Assembly (NCBI RefSeq): GCF_900187265.1 | Contig: NZ_LT906450.1 | Location: 3,649,444-3,713,443 of the forward strand | Source: Rhodococcus rhodochrous | GTDB taxonomy: Bacteria > Actinomycetota > Actinomycetes > Mycobacteriales > Mycobacteriaceae | Direction of reading: 5' to 3' | Length of the DNA stretch: 64,000 nucleotides | Shown here: positions 46,047 to 54,705 of the stretch, piece after piece | How positions within the stretch are numbered: the stretch's first letter is position 1 | Layout: each line of letters opens with the position of its first letter | Notes under the pieces: model-generated | Told to the model about the DNA's origin: nothing | Seen by the model: only the letters and a program-made list of their open reading frames with translations | Databases searched by the model: none | Made by a program: the position numbers and the translations under genes

Positions 46047-49000
46047 CTAGCGAAAGTCGCGTGATCTGCTCGGCATTCGCAGATCCATGGCTTCGAGATG
46101 GTCGGCGAGGAGCGTGACCACGCCCTCGGCGTTCTGGAGCCGGCCGCGGACGAGCAGGGCGGGAGCCGTGTGGGCCACGGTCCGGTAGCGCGCCCACAGA
46201 CCGACCGAGCACACCACGTTCACCATTCCGGTCTCGTCCTCGAGGTTGAGGAAGGTGACACCGGCGGCGGTCGCCGGACGCTGCCGGTGGGTCACGGCCC
46301 CGCCGACGAGGATGCGCGTCCCGTCGGGGACCTGCAGCAGCTCCGCGGCCGGGATCACCCCGAGTTCGTCGAGCCTCTCGCGCAGGAACTGGGTCGGATA
46401 GCTGTCGGGCGAGATTCCCGTGGCCCAGACGTCGGCGGCGGCGAGTTCGAGAGCGCTCATGCCCGGCAGGGCCGGAGCCGGCACCGTCCCGATCCCGGGA
46501 AGCCGGCCGGGGCGTTGTGCCGCCGCCGGAGCCGCACCCCAGAGGGCTTCGCGGCGGGTGACACCGAACGAGGAGAACGCTCCCGCGGTGGCCAGTGCCT
46601 CGACCTGCGCGGTGGTGAGACCGACGCGGGCGGCGAGGTCGGCGGGCGAGGTGTACGGGCCGTGGGCACTGCGTTCGGTCACGATGCGTTCGGCGAGGTC
46701 GTCGCCGATGTGCCGCACCGTCGCCAGGCCGAGCCGGACCTCTCGCCCTTCGTTCTCGAGGGTGGCGTGCGCGAGGCTCGCCCCGATGTCGGGGCCGTGG
46801 ACGACCACACCGTGACGGCGGGCATCGGCGACCAGCGATTGCGGCGAGTAGAAACCCATCGGCTGAGCACGCAGCAGACCCGCGCAGAACGCTGCGGGAT
46901 GGTGCAGTTTGAACCACGCCGAATAGAACACCAGCGAGGCGAAGCTCTGCGAATGACTTTCGGGGAAACCGAAATTCGCGAAGGCGTAGAGCTTCTCGTA
47001 GATGCGGTCGGCGACGTCCCCCGTGATGCCGTGCAGGTCCCGCATGCCCTGATAGAGGCGTCCCCGCAGACGCTCCATCTTCTCCGTCGACCGTTTCGAT
47101 CCCATGGCGCGACGCAACCGGTCGGCCTCCGCCGCGGTGAATCCCGCGGCGTCGACGGCCATCTGCATGAGCTGTTCCTGGAAGAGCGGAACGCCGAGGG
47201 TGCGTTCGAGGGCCTTCTCGAGGCACGGATGGTCGTAGGTGACGGGTTCGAGACCGTTGCGCCGCCGGATGTAGGGGTGCACCGAACCGCCCTGGATCGG
47301 GCCGGGCCGGATGATGGCCACCTCGATGACCAGATCGTAGAAGCAGCGCGGCTTCAACCGCGGCAGAGTGGCCATCTGCGCCCGCGACTCCACCTGGAAG
47401 ACACCCACCGAGTCGGCGCGGCACAACATCTCGTAGACCCCCGGCTCGGAGAGGTCGAGGTGCGCGAGATCGACTCGGATGCCTTCGTGTTCGTCGACGA
47501 GGTCGATCATGTAGTGCAGCGCGGAGAGCATGCCGAGGCCGAGCAGATCGAACTTCACGAGACCCGCTGCAGCACAGTCGTCCTTGTCCCACTGCAGAAC
47601 GGTGCGTCCTTCCATTCGCGCCCATTCGACGGGGCACACGTCGGCGACGGGCCGGTCGCAGATCACCATGCCGCCCGAGTGGATGCCGAGATGCCGTGGG
47701 AGACCTTCGATCTGTTCGGCGAGATCGAGAACCGTCTCCGGGATCCGTTCGTCGGTCTCTACCCGCACCCCACCCCACCGGCCGATCAGCTTGCTCCACG
47801 CGTCCTGCTGTCCCTGCGAGTATCCGAGAGCACGGGCCATGTCGCGGACGGCGGAACGACCGCGGTAGGTGATGACGTTCGCGACCTGCGCCGCATTGAT
47901 GCGGCCGTACTTGCGGTAGACGTACTGGATCGCCTCCTCGCGCCGGTCGGATTCGATGTCGAGGTCGATGTCGGGTGGGCCGTCGCGTTCGGGCGACAGG
48001 AAGCGTTCGAACAGCAGCTTGTTGCCGACGGGGTCGACGTTGGTGATGCCGATCGCGTAGCAGACCGCCGAGTTGGCGGCCGATCCTCGTCCCTGGCAGA
48101 GGATGTCGCTCCGCTTGCAGAAGTCGACGATGTCGTGGACGACGAGGAAGTATCCCGGGAATCCCAGCCGGCCGACGACGTCGAGTTCGTGTTCGATCTG
48201 CCGATAGGCGTCGGGGCGGCGCTCGACCGGACCGTAGCGGCGACGCGCCCCGTCGTAGGTGAGTTCGCGCAGCCAGGTGAACTCGGTGTGCCCGTCGGGA
48301 ACATCGAAGGGCGGCAGTTTCGGGGCGACGAGACGCAGATCGAAGGCGCATTCACGACCGAGTTCGGCGGCATGGTGCACGACACCCGGAAAGGCCTCGA
48401 ACAGCCGCGTCATCTCCTCCCCCGACCGCAGGTGCCCGCCTCCGGTCGGGGGGATCCGGCCGACGGCGTCGTCGAGGCTCTGCCGGTCGGAGATCGCCGC
48501 CACGGCCATCGCCAGACGTCGTCGATGGGGATGCGCGAAGTGCGCCGCCGTGCTCGCGATGCACGGAATGCCATGTCGCGCGGCAAGTTCGAAGAGGGCT
48601 GCGTTGCGTTCGTGGTCGTCGGGATATCCGTGACGGGTGAGTTCGACGGTCACGCGGTCGGCGCCGAACCGGTCGACGAGATCGAGCAATGCTGCTTCGG
48701 CGGCAGGGATCCCGCCCGTGGCGAACGCCTGTCGCACATGCCCCCGACGGCAACCGGTGAGGATCTGCCAGTGCCCACCGGCGGCGTCGGTGAGCGCGTC
48801 GTAGTCGTACGTCGGGTTGTTCTTCTCCCCTCCTGCGAGGTGGGCGTCGGCGATCTGCCGCGACAGGCGTCGATAGCCCTCCTGACCGCGGGCGAGGACG
48901 AGCAGGTGCGCATCGTCGAGACCCAGCTCGGCTCCGAAGACGGTGCGGATGCCGAGTTCGCGTGCGACTTCGGCGAATCGCACCGCTCCGTACAGTCCGT

Positions 49001-49298
49001 CGTGGTCGGTCACCGCGAGGGCCTCGAGTCCGAGTCGTGCCGCCTCCTCGGCGAGTTCCTCCGGCGTGGAGGCACCGTCGAGGAAGCTGAACGCGGAGTG
49101 GGCGTGCAGTTCGGCGTAGGGCACGACCGGCCCTTCCGGACGTCGGACCCGCGCCTCGTACTCGGTGCGGGTGCGCGACCACGCCGGGCTGTCGCTCCCG
49201 TCGCCGGGATGTTCGGCATCGCGGCGGGAAGTGCCGGGTCGTCCCGAGAGCACACGTTCCATCTCCGACCAGGTCGGCGGACCGTTTCCCCATCCCAC
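46047..49298 (-). CDS. dnaE2: Error-prone DNA polymerase III alpha subunit DnaE2
   Basis: 1083-residue C-family polymerase, catalytic subunit of the damage-induced mutasome with ImuA' and ImuB. The PHP domain is at the N-terminus (YAELHAHSAFSFLDGAS), the palm with catalytic Asp residues at RDGPPDIDLDIESDRREEAIQYVY, tracts such as HLGIHSGGMVICDRPVADVCPVEWARM and RRAMGSKRSTEKMERLRGR follow, and there is an OB domain near the end (ILVGGAVTHRQRPATAAGVTFLNLEDETG). It ends SRSRDFR, like the M. tuberculosis protein (Rv3370c). GTG 49298 was chosen because AGGAGG stands seven bases upstream and VGWGNGPPTWSEMERVL matches the known N-terminus. Confidence 0.95.
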   Translation of the reverse strand: MGWGNGPPTWSEMERVLSGRPGTSRRDAEHPGDGSDSPAWSRTRTEYEARVRRPEGPVVPYAELHAHSAFSFLDGASTPEELAEEAARLGLEALAVTDHDGLYGAVRFAEVARELGIRTVFGAELGLDDAHLLVLARGQEGYRRLSRQIADAHLAGGEKNNPTYDYDALTDAAGGHWQILTGCRRGHVRQAFATGGIPAAEAALLDLVDRFGADRVTVELTRHGYPDDHERNAALFELAARHGIPCIASTAAHFAHPHRRRLAMAVAAISDRQSLDDAVGRIPPTGGGHLRSGEEMTRLFEAFPGVVHHAAELGRECAFDLRLVAPKLPPFDVPDGHTEFTWLRELTYDGARRRYGPVERRPDAYRQIEHELDVVGRLGFPGYFLVVHDIVDFCKRSDILCQGRGSAANSAVCYAIGITNVDPVGNKLLFERFLSPERDGPPDIDLDIESDRREEAIQYVYRKYGRINAAQVANVITYRGRSAVRDMARALGYSQGQQDAWSKLIGRWGGVRVETDERIPETVLDLAEQIEGLPRHLGIHSGGMVICDRPVADVCPVEWARMEGRTVLQWDKDDCAAAGLVKFDLLGLGMLSALHYMIDLVDEHEGIRVDLAHLDLSEPGVYEMLCRADSVGVFQVESRAQMATLPRLKPRCFYDLVIEVAIIRPGPIQGGSVHPYIRRRNGLEPVTYDHPCLEKALERTLGVPLFQEQLMQMAVDAAGFTAAEADRLRRAMGSKRSTEKMERLRGRLYQGMRDLHGITGDVADRIYEKLYAFANFGFPESHSQSFASLVFYSAWFKLHHPAAFCAGLLRAQPMGFYSPQSLVADARRHGVVVHGPDIGASLAHATLENEGREVRLGLATVRHIGDDLAERIVTERSAHGPYTSPADLAARVGLTTAQVEALATAGAFSSFGVTRREALWGAAPAAAQRPGRLPGIGTVPAPALPGMSALELAAADVWATGISPDSYPTQFLRERLDELGVIPAAELLQVPDGTRILVGGAVTHRQRPATAAGVTFLNLEDETGMVNVVCSVGLWARYRTVAHTAPALLVRGRLQNAEGVVTLLADHLEAMDLRMPSRSRDFR

Positions 49299-49325
49299 TC
49301 CGACACCTCCTCGACCGGTCCAGTA

Positions 49326-49341
49326 TCGCACATGTGTTCGA
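49326..49341 (-). promoter_or_regulatory. LexA (SOS) box of dnaE2
   Basis: On the minus strand the site reads TCGAACACATGTGCGA, one mismatch from the actinobacterial SOS box TCGAAC-N4-GTTCGA. It lies 28-43 bases upstream of the dnaE2 start and forms the proximal half of a larger palindrome. Confidence 0.82.
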
Positions 49342-49364
49342 ACGAGACGTTCGAACACATGTGC
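49328..49364. promoter_or_regulatory. 37-bp perfect palindrome containing two opposed LexA-type boxes
   Basis: Seventeen-base arms (49328-49344 and 49348-49364, each GCACATGTGTTCGAACG or its complement) flank an AGA centre. The left arm carries the good SOS box for dnaE2; the right arm carries a mirror-image, weaker box (TCGAACACATGTGCAG, three mismatches) facing the divergent SRPBCC–ArsR genes. The centre itself reads TCGAAC-GAGAC-GTTCGA, a box with a five-base spacer. Confidence 0.85.
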
Positions 49365-49415
49365 AGTTCTCGTCGCGACACGCCGGGAGTCGTCGGCGAG
49401 AACTGCACGATCGGC

Positions 49416-49433
49416 TGCAACCAAGGGGTTGCA
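49416..49433. promoter_or_regulatory. ArsR-type operator, copy 1
   Basis: TGCAACC-AAGG-GGTTGCA, a perfect 7-bp-armed inverted repeat of 18 bp, 55 bp upstream of the SRPBCC start. With copy 2 it gives the shared pattern TGCAAC-N6-GTTGCA, a size typical for ArsR-family dimers. Confidence 0.65.
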
Positions 49434-49448
49434 TCATGAGCGAGCAAG

Positions 49449-49466
49449 TGCAACGCTGGGGTTGCA
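49449..49466. promoter_or_regulatory. ArsR-type operator, copy 2
   Basis: TGCAAC-GCTGGG-GTTGCA, 18 bp, exactly 33 bp (about three helical turns) from copy 1 and ending nine bases before the ribosome site of the SRPBCC gene. Confidence 0.65.
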
Positions 49467-49487
49467 TTCCCATCGAAGGAGGCAATC

Positions 49488-49946
49488 ATGACCGACGAAC
49501 TCGACCGCATCGAACGCGACATCACCATCGACGCCCCCGTGGACCGGGTGTGGACACTCGTGGCCGAACCCGGCTGGTACATCAACGACAACGAGTGGAC
49601 CGAGCACCGCCTCGAACACGACGGAGATCTCACCACCGTGCACGATCCGGTCCACGGCGCCTTCGTCTTCCGCACCGTGACCCTCGACGAACCGCACTAC
49701 GCGGCCTTCCGCTGGCTCGCCGACCACACCGATCCCGACAGCCCGTCGACCCTCGTCGAGTTCCGGCTCACCGCCCTCGACACCGACACGACCGAATTAC
49801 GCGTCACGGAAACCCGATTCGACTCCCTGCCCGGCGACGCGAGCGAACGCCGCACCCGCTTCGAGGAGAACTCCCGGGGCTGGACCACCGAACTGGAGAT
49901 CGCCAAGCACCATCTCGAGAAGGACGGAAGCGTTGCCCGACGCTGA
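49488..49946 (+). CDS. SRPBCC/AHSA1-domain protein
   Basis: 152 residues of the START/AHSA1-like fold: an N-terminal strand IERDITIDAPVDRVWTLVAEPGWYIND, the W-T--L-HDG-L pattern, and a C-terminal helix RFEENSRGWTTELEIAKHHLEK. Such proteins bind hydrophobic ligands; the family is often encoded with an ArsR-type regulator, exactly as here. GAAGGAGGC precedes the ATG. The ligand is unknown. Confidence 0.85.
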   Translation: MTDELDRIERDITIDAPVDRVWTLVAEPGWYINDNEWTEHRLEHDGDLTTVHDPVHGAFVFRTVTLDEPHYAAFRWLADHTDPDSPSTLVEFRLTALDTDTTELRVTETRFDSLPGDASERRTRFEENSRGWTTELEIAKHHLEKDGSVARR

Positions 49947-50265
49947 GTTCTCCGCCGACCTGCATCCCGTCTTCGCGGCCCTGGCCGACGACACCCGGTG
50001 GCGCATCCTGCAGCGACTGGGCCGATCCCCGGCGTCGGCGTCCGGGCTCGCGGCCGAGTTCACGGTCTCCCGTCAGGCCATCGCCAAGCATCTGGCGGTG
50101 CTCGAACGGTGCGGTCTCGTGACCTCCGAGCGCGCCGGACGGGAGATCCGCTTCTCCGCCGTCGGATCGCGGCTGAGCGCGGTCGGGCGTGCGATCGACG
50201 CCGTGGGGGCAGGCTGGGACCGCCGCCTGTCCGCGATCAAGAAGGCGGCCGAACGGCCTCAGTAA
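49933..50265 (+). CDS. ArsR-family winged-helix regulator
   Basis: 110 residues. The winged HTH is HPVFAALADDTRWRILQRLGRSPASASGLAAEFTVSRQAIAKHLAVLERCGLVTSERAGREIRFSAV. No metal-binding Cys box (ELCVCDL) is present, so it is a non-metal member of the kind paired with AHSA1/SRPBCC proteins. It starts at TTG 49933, overlapping the SRPBCC gene by 14 bases, with GAAGGACGGAAG upstream. It probably represses its own operon through the twin 18-bp operators. Its stop overlaps the convergent dehydrogenase gene by seven bases. Confidence 0.88.
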   Translation: MPDAEFSADLHPVFAALADDTRWRILQRLGRSPASASGLAAEFTVSRQAIAKHLAVLERCGLVTSERAGREIRFSAVGSRLSAVGRAIDAVGAGWDRRLSAIKKAAERPQ

Positions 50266-51164
50266 CCCGCGTTCGGATCGACCCGGGCGATCAACTCCTC
50301 ACCCGCGGCGAACCGGCGCACGTTCTCCTCGAGGGTCGGCGCGAACGTCTGCGTCAGCCGGCTGCGCGTATTGGCGATGTGCGGTGTGATCACGGCGTTG
50401 TCGAGATCCCACAGCGGATGACCGTCGGGCAACGGTTCGGGATCGGTCACGTCGAGGACCGCCCCGGCGATCGCACCGTCCCCGAGCGCCTTCACCAGCG
50501 CGTCGGTGTCGACGAGGTTGCCCCGCGCGACGTTCACGAGCCACGCCGACCCGGGCATCGCCGCGAGCGCGGCGGCGTCGACGAGATGATCGGTCTCGGC
50601 GGTCGCGGGTGCGGCGACGACGAAGTGATCGGCCATCGACCACACCTCCGACGTGCGGTCGGCCGGCAGCGTGACCTTCGCGCCGTCGACGGGACGGCCC
50701 GAACGATTGACCGCGACGACGGACGCGCCGAGGGCATGCAGGCGCGGGATCATCGCCCGGCCGATACCGCCGCATCCGACGATGGCCACGGTCGAGCTGT
50801 GGAGGGTCCGCACCCGCGGGTCGAGAACGTCCTTGGTCCACCGCTTCGCGGCAACCGAGGCGTGGAACTGCCGCAACCCCACGAGCAGCGCTCCCACCGC
50901 GTACTCGGCCACGTTGTCGGCGTACACACCGGACGCATTCGCCCACAGCCGCCGGTCGTCGATCACGCCCGCCCGGAAGAACGGTTCGATACCCGCGTAG
51001 GTGAGCTGCACCCAGCGCACCCGGTCGGGCAGATCCGGGAACTCCTCGGCGCTGCCGTCCCACACCAGGGCATCGGCCTCGTCCAGTTCGGAGAGGGTTC
51101 CACCGCCGGAGACGATCGCGGCGGCGAGGTGTTCGTCGTGGCCCGGTCCGAGATGAATACGCAT
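50259..51164 (-). CDS. D-isomer-specific 2-hydroxyacid dehydrogenase
   Basis: 301-residue NAD(P)-dependent enzyme reducing 2-oxoacids to D-2-hydroxyacids. The dinucleotide loop is TVAIVGCGGIGRAMIPRLHALGA; catalytic Arg in NVARGNLVDTDAL, Glu in VTDPEPLPDGHPLWD, and His in VITPHIANT. The N-terminal domain is short, as in ghrA-like members. TAGGGT six bases before ATG suggests a leaderless mRNA. The substrate is unknown. Confidence 0.9.
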   Translation of the reverse strand: MRIHLGPGHDEHLAAAIVSGGGTLSELDEADALVWDGSAEEFPDLPDRVRWVQLTYAGIEPFFRAGVIDDRRLWANASGVYADNVAEYAVGALLVGLRQFHASVAAKRWTKDVLDPRVRTLHSSTVAIVGCGGIGRAMIPRLHALGASVVAVNRSGRPVDGAKVTLPADRTSEVWSMADHFVVAAPATAETDHLVDAAALAAMPGSAWLVNVARGNLVDTDALVKALGDGAIAGAVLDVTDPEPLPDGHPLWDLDNAVITPHIANTRSRLTQTFAPTLEENVRRFAAGEELIARVDPNAGY

Positions 51165-51276
51165 GCCGCGACCCTAACCTCGAATCGTTCGCGGAGGGAT
51201 GTCGAGAATCCGGAAGCGGCTCCGTCTCCTCCATGAACGCGGCCACAATGGGCCGTACCGCACGGAGGAGAACATC

Positions 51277-51684
51277 ATGGCCAAGTACCTGCTGCTCAAG
51301 CATTACCGCGGCGCCCCGGCAGCGGTGAACGACGTACCCATGGATCAGTGGGAGCCGGACGAGGTGTCGGCCCACATCCGGTACATGCAGGATTTCGCCG
51401 CCCGTCTCGAGAGCACCGGCGAGTTCGTCGACGCGCAGGCGCTCTCCCCGGAGGGCACCTTCGTCCGTTACGACGGTGAGGGACGTCCCCCGGTCACCGA
51501 CGGGCCGTTCCCGGAGACGAAGGATCTCATCGCCGGGTGGATGGTGATCGACGTCGACAGCTACGACCGGGCACTGGAGTTGGCCGCCGAACTGTCGGCC
51601 GCGCCGGGAGCCGGCGGGAAGCCGATCCACGAATGGCTCGAGGTGCGCCCGTTCATGTCCGAGCCGCCGACCGTCACGGAGTAG
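51277..51684 (+). CDS. YCII/DGPF-domain protein
   Basis: 135 residues. YLLLKHYRG...RYMQDFAARLESTGEFVDAQALSPEG...VTDGPFPETKDLIAGWMVIDVDSYDRALELAAEL has the conserved DGPF loop and ferredoxin-like alpha/beta fold of YCII-related proteins. GGAGGAG precedes ATG 51277. It ends two bases before the sigma-factor gene; this pairing defines the ECF42 sigma group, for which the DGPF protein is a partner of unproven biochemical role. Confidence 0.88.
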   Translation: MAKYLLLKHYRGAPAAVNDVPMDQWEPDEVSAHIRYMQDFAARLESTGEFVDAQALSPEGTFVRYDGEGRPPVTDGPFPETKDLIAGWMVIDVDSYDRALELAAELSAAPGAGGKPIHEWLEVRPFMSEPPTVTE

Positions 51685-51686
51685 AC

Positions 51687-52826
51687 GTGGACGAGGCTCT
51701 GCTGCGCACGCTCGTCCCCACCGTGATCGGCATCCTCGTCCGCCGCGGAGCGGATTTCGCAGCGGCCGAGGATGCCGTGCAGGACGCGCTCGTCGAAGCC
51801 CTGCGGGTGTGGCCGGAGGATCCGCCACGCGACCCGAAGGGCTGGCTGGTCGCGGTGGCGTGGCGCAGATTCCTCGACACCGTACGCGCCGACGCATCCC
51901 GCCGGCGCCGCGAGATCCTCGTCGACGCCGAGCCCCGGCCCGGTCCGGGCACACCGGTGGACGACACCCTCGCGTTGTACTTCCTGTGTGCCCACCCGTC
52001 GCTCACGCCCGGGTCGGCGGTCGCGCTGACCCTGCGGGCCGTCGGTGGGTTGACCACCCGGCAGATCGCGCAGGCCTATCTCGTCCCGGAAGCGACGATG
52101 GCCCAACGCATCAGCCGGGCCAAGCGCACGATCGCGGACGTCCGGCTGGATCGGCCGGGCGATGTCGCGACGGTGCTGCGGGTGCTCTATCTCGTGTTCA
52201 ACGAGGGTTATTCGGGTGACGTCGACCTGGCCACCGAGGCCATCCGGCTCACGCGCCGGCTGGCAGCGGTGATCGACCACCCCGAGGTGTCGGGTCTGCT
52301 CGCGTTGATGCTGCTCCACCACGCCCGGCGAGCGGCGCGCATCCGGCCGGACGGCAGTCTCGTCCCCCTCGCCGAACAGGACCGCAGCCTGTGGGACACG
52401 CGCATGATCGCGGAGGGCGTGGAGATCCTGCAGGCCGCACTCGCCCGCGACAGGCTCGGCGAGTTCCAGGCACAGGCCGCCGTCGCCGCCCTTCACGCCG
52501 ACGCACGCACTGCGGAGGAGACCGACTGGGTGCAGATCGTCGAGTGGTACGACGAGCTCCTGCGGTTCACCGACAACCCGGTGGCCCGCCTCAACCGCGC
52601 CGTCGCGGTCGGTGAGGCGGACGGACCGCAGGCCGGTCTCGCGGCGCTGGCCGAACTCGACCCCGGCTTGCCTCGGTACACGGCGGCCGCGGCATATCTC
52701 CACGAACGCGCCGGCGACACGGCCACGGCGGCCCGGCTCTACACGGAGGCCGCACACCTGGCGACCAGCGTCCCCGAGCGGGACCATCTCGTGCGGCAGG
52801 CGGCACGTCTGCACAGCGTTTCCTGA
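51687..52826 (+). CDS. ECF42-type RNA polymerase sigma factor with C-terminal extension
   Basis: 379 residues from GTG 51687. Region sigma-2 is at the N-terminus (VRRGADFAAAEDAVQDALVEALRVWPEDPPRDPKGWLVAVAWRRFLDTVR), sigma-4 follows (LTPGSAVALTLRAVGGLTTRQIAQAYLVPEATMAQRISRAKRTI), then about 200 residues of helical, TPR-like repeats (DUF6596 region: LYLVFNEGYSG...LLALMLLHHARRAAR...PRYTAAAAYLHERAGDTATAARLYTEAAHLA). No anti-sigma gene is adjacent; in this group the C-terminal extension is thought to regulate activity. It is linked with the DGPF gene in one transcript. Confidence 0.92.
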   Translation: MDEALLRTLVPTVIGILVRRGADFAAAEDAVQDALVEALRVWPEDPPRDPKGWLVAVAWRRFLDTVRADASRRRREILVDAEPRPGPGTPVDDTLALYFLCAHPSLTPGSAVALTLRAVGGLTTRQIAQAYLVPEATMAQRISRAKRTIADVRLDRPGDVATVLRVLYLVFNEGYSGDVDLATEAIRLTRRLAAVIDHPEVSGLLALMLLHHARRAARIRPDGSLVPLAEQDRSLWDTRMIAEGVEILQAALARDRLGEFQAQAAVAALHADARTAEETDWVQIVEWYDELLRFTDNPVARLNRAVAVGEADGPQAGLAALAELDPGLPRYTAAAAYLHERAGDTATAARLYTEAAHLATSVPERDHLVRQAARLHSVS

Positions 52827-52900
52827 GGGTCGGTCAGGGTTCTCCCCCACCACGAAATCCGGTGCCACGCCGGATGTGCCGAGAGTGCGGGAGAACGAGC

Positions 52901-54420
52901 ATGGATGTCGTGAAACTCCTGGTGCGTCTGCTCGCCATACCCTTCGTGCTCTTCCTCGCGTTCGTGGCGGTCATCGGTGGCCTGGCCGTCCACGCGTGGA
53001 CCACGCGCGCGATCGACACCACCGGACGCGTCGACTTCGACACCGCCCTGCGCATCCCTCCCGTCGAGTCGGGCACCGTCGACGCCGACGGCACACGCGT
53101 GTTCGACCTGACCATGCAGCGCGGCACGACCGACCTCGGGCACGGCCCCGACACCCGGACGTGGGGAGTGAACGGCAGCTATCTCGGGCCCACCCTCCGC
53201 GCCGTGCGGGGTGAGAACGTGCGCGTGAACGTCACGAACGAACTCGACGAGACGAGCACGATGCACTGGCACGGCATGCACCTGCCCGCGGCGATGGACG
53301 GCGGACCGCACCAGCCGATCGAGCCGGGAACGACATGGTCGCCGTACTGGACCGTCGATCAGCCGGCCGCGACCCTCTGGTACCACCCGCACCTGCACGG
53401 TTCCACCGCCGCGCACGTGTACCGGGGTGTCGCGGGCATGTTCCTGATCGACGAACCCGGCACGTCGCCGCTCCCCCACGACTACGGGGTCGACGACATC
53501 CCCTCATCGTCCAGGACCGGAAGTTCGAGGGCGATCAGCTCGACGACAGCAACGCGATCTTCGCCGACGTCGGGACGCTCGGCGACGAGATCCTCGTCAA
53601 CGGCACACCGCGACCGTTCCTGGACGTCGGCACCGAGACGGTCCGGCTCCGGGTGCTCAACGCGTCGAACGCGCGCGTCTACAACTTCTCGTTCGACACC
53701 GGGATGCCGTTCCTCGTCGTCGGCAGCGACGGCGGTCTGCTCGAGGAACCGCAGGCCGTCCGCAGCCTCCAGCTGTCGCCGGGTGAGCGCGCCGAGATCG
53801 TCGTCCGGCCGGAAGCAGGTTCGAGCCACGTGCTGCGCAGCACCCCACCCGAGCTGAAGGCCGGCTTCTTCCAGGACCGCTTCTCCGGTGGTGACGATCG
53901 CCTGGACGTCCTCGAACTGCGGGCGGCACCCGTGCTCGGGTCGTCGGCCGCGATCCCGGAGAAGCTGACGACCCTCCCGGAGCTCGGGGAGCCGAGCAAC
54001 ACCCGCCGCATCGACCTGACGTCGTCGACGACCATCAACGATCGCGAGATGGACATGAGCCGGATCGACGAGGTGATCGTCGCCGGCACCACGGAACTGT
54101 GGGAGGTGACCAACGCCAGCGGCACGATCCACAACTTCCACATCCACGACGTGCAGTTCGAGATCCTCGGCATGACCGGGATGAGTCCCGACCATCCGTC
54201 CCTGGCGGGGCGCAAGGACACCGTCTTCATCCCGCCGGCGGCGACGGTGCGGCTGCTCGTTCCGTTCGGTAGCCACACCGATCCGGCGATGCCGTACATG
54301 TACCACTGTCACCTGCTCAAACACGAGGACGCCGGGATGATGGGGCAGTTCGTGGTGGTCGGCGCCGACGAGGTGACGCAGGTGGCCGGCACGGCCCACC
54401 ATGCCCACGACGGCGGGTGA
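52901..54420 (+). pseudogene. Multicopper oxidase gene with a single-base frameshift
   Basis: The gene encodes a CueO/laccase-like multicopper oxidase (506 residues if repaired) with an N-terminal hydrophobic helix (LLVRLLAIPFVLFLAFVAVIGGLAV). Frame 1 (52901-53503) carries copper motifs HWHGMHLP and WYHPHLHG; frame 2 (about 53504-54420) carries HNFHIHDVQFEI and YHCHLLKHEDAGMMGQF. The two join at DYGVDDIP / LIVQDRKF, where adding one C to the CCCC run at 53500-53503 restores the frame. All four copper-binding motifs survive, so this is a recent mutation or a sequencing error. GGGAGAA precedes the ATG. A terminator follows. Confidence 0.88.
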
Positions 54421-54438
54421 ACCCGGTCACGTCCGGCA

Positions 54439-54461
54439 GGGCGGGGAATGGATCCCCGCCC
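54439..54461 (+). terminator. Terminator after the multicopper oxidase gene
   Basis: Nine-base perfect arms (GGGCGGGGA / TCCCCGCCC) with a five-base loop, 19 bases beyond the stop. The rest of the gap to 54705 shows no gene, tRNA or clear operator. Confidence 0.75.
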
Positions 54462-54705
54462 ACCCCTGTTGAGGAGTGTGGATCGGCGCGTCGCGTACGC
54501 CCCGGAGCCAATGAGAAACCGCCTTCGTGGAATACCGTCCGGCTGGAGCCACGTTGCGCACCGTGCCGTGAGGCATCCGGCGCGTCGGTCCACCTACTTC
54601 CTCCCCTGATCTCGTGCCCGTTCCGGCCGAGCAGGGTAAAGCCCTCCCACTCCACGCCAGTACAGTTGCCGATCGTCACAATCGTCAGCGGAACCGGGAG
54701 TGGGC

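Noticed and set aside
46098-49439. A 1113-codon open frame antisense to dnaE2
   Set aside because: It mirrors the codon pattern of dnaE2, shows no family motif and has no ribosome site; dnaE2 itself matches its family end to end.
49437-49490. ATG at 49437 as an earlier start for the SRPBCC gene
   Set aside because: It is out of frame with the SRPBCC gene and lies between the two operators.
54462-54705. Possible tRNA or small RNA in the 240-bp gap before the MMPL gene
   Set aside because: No T-arm (GTTCRA) and no cloverleaf arms could be found by eye on either strand.
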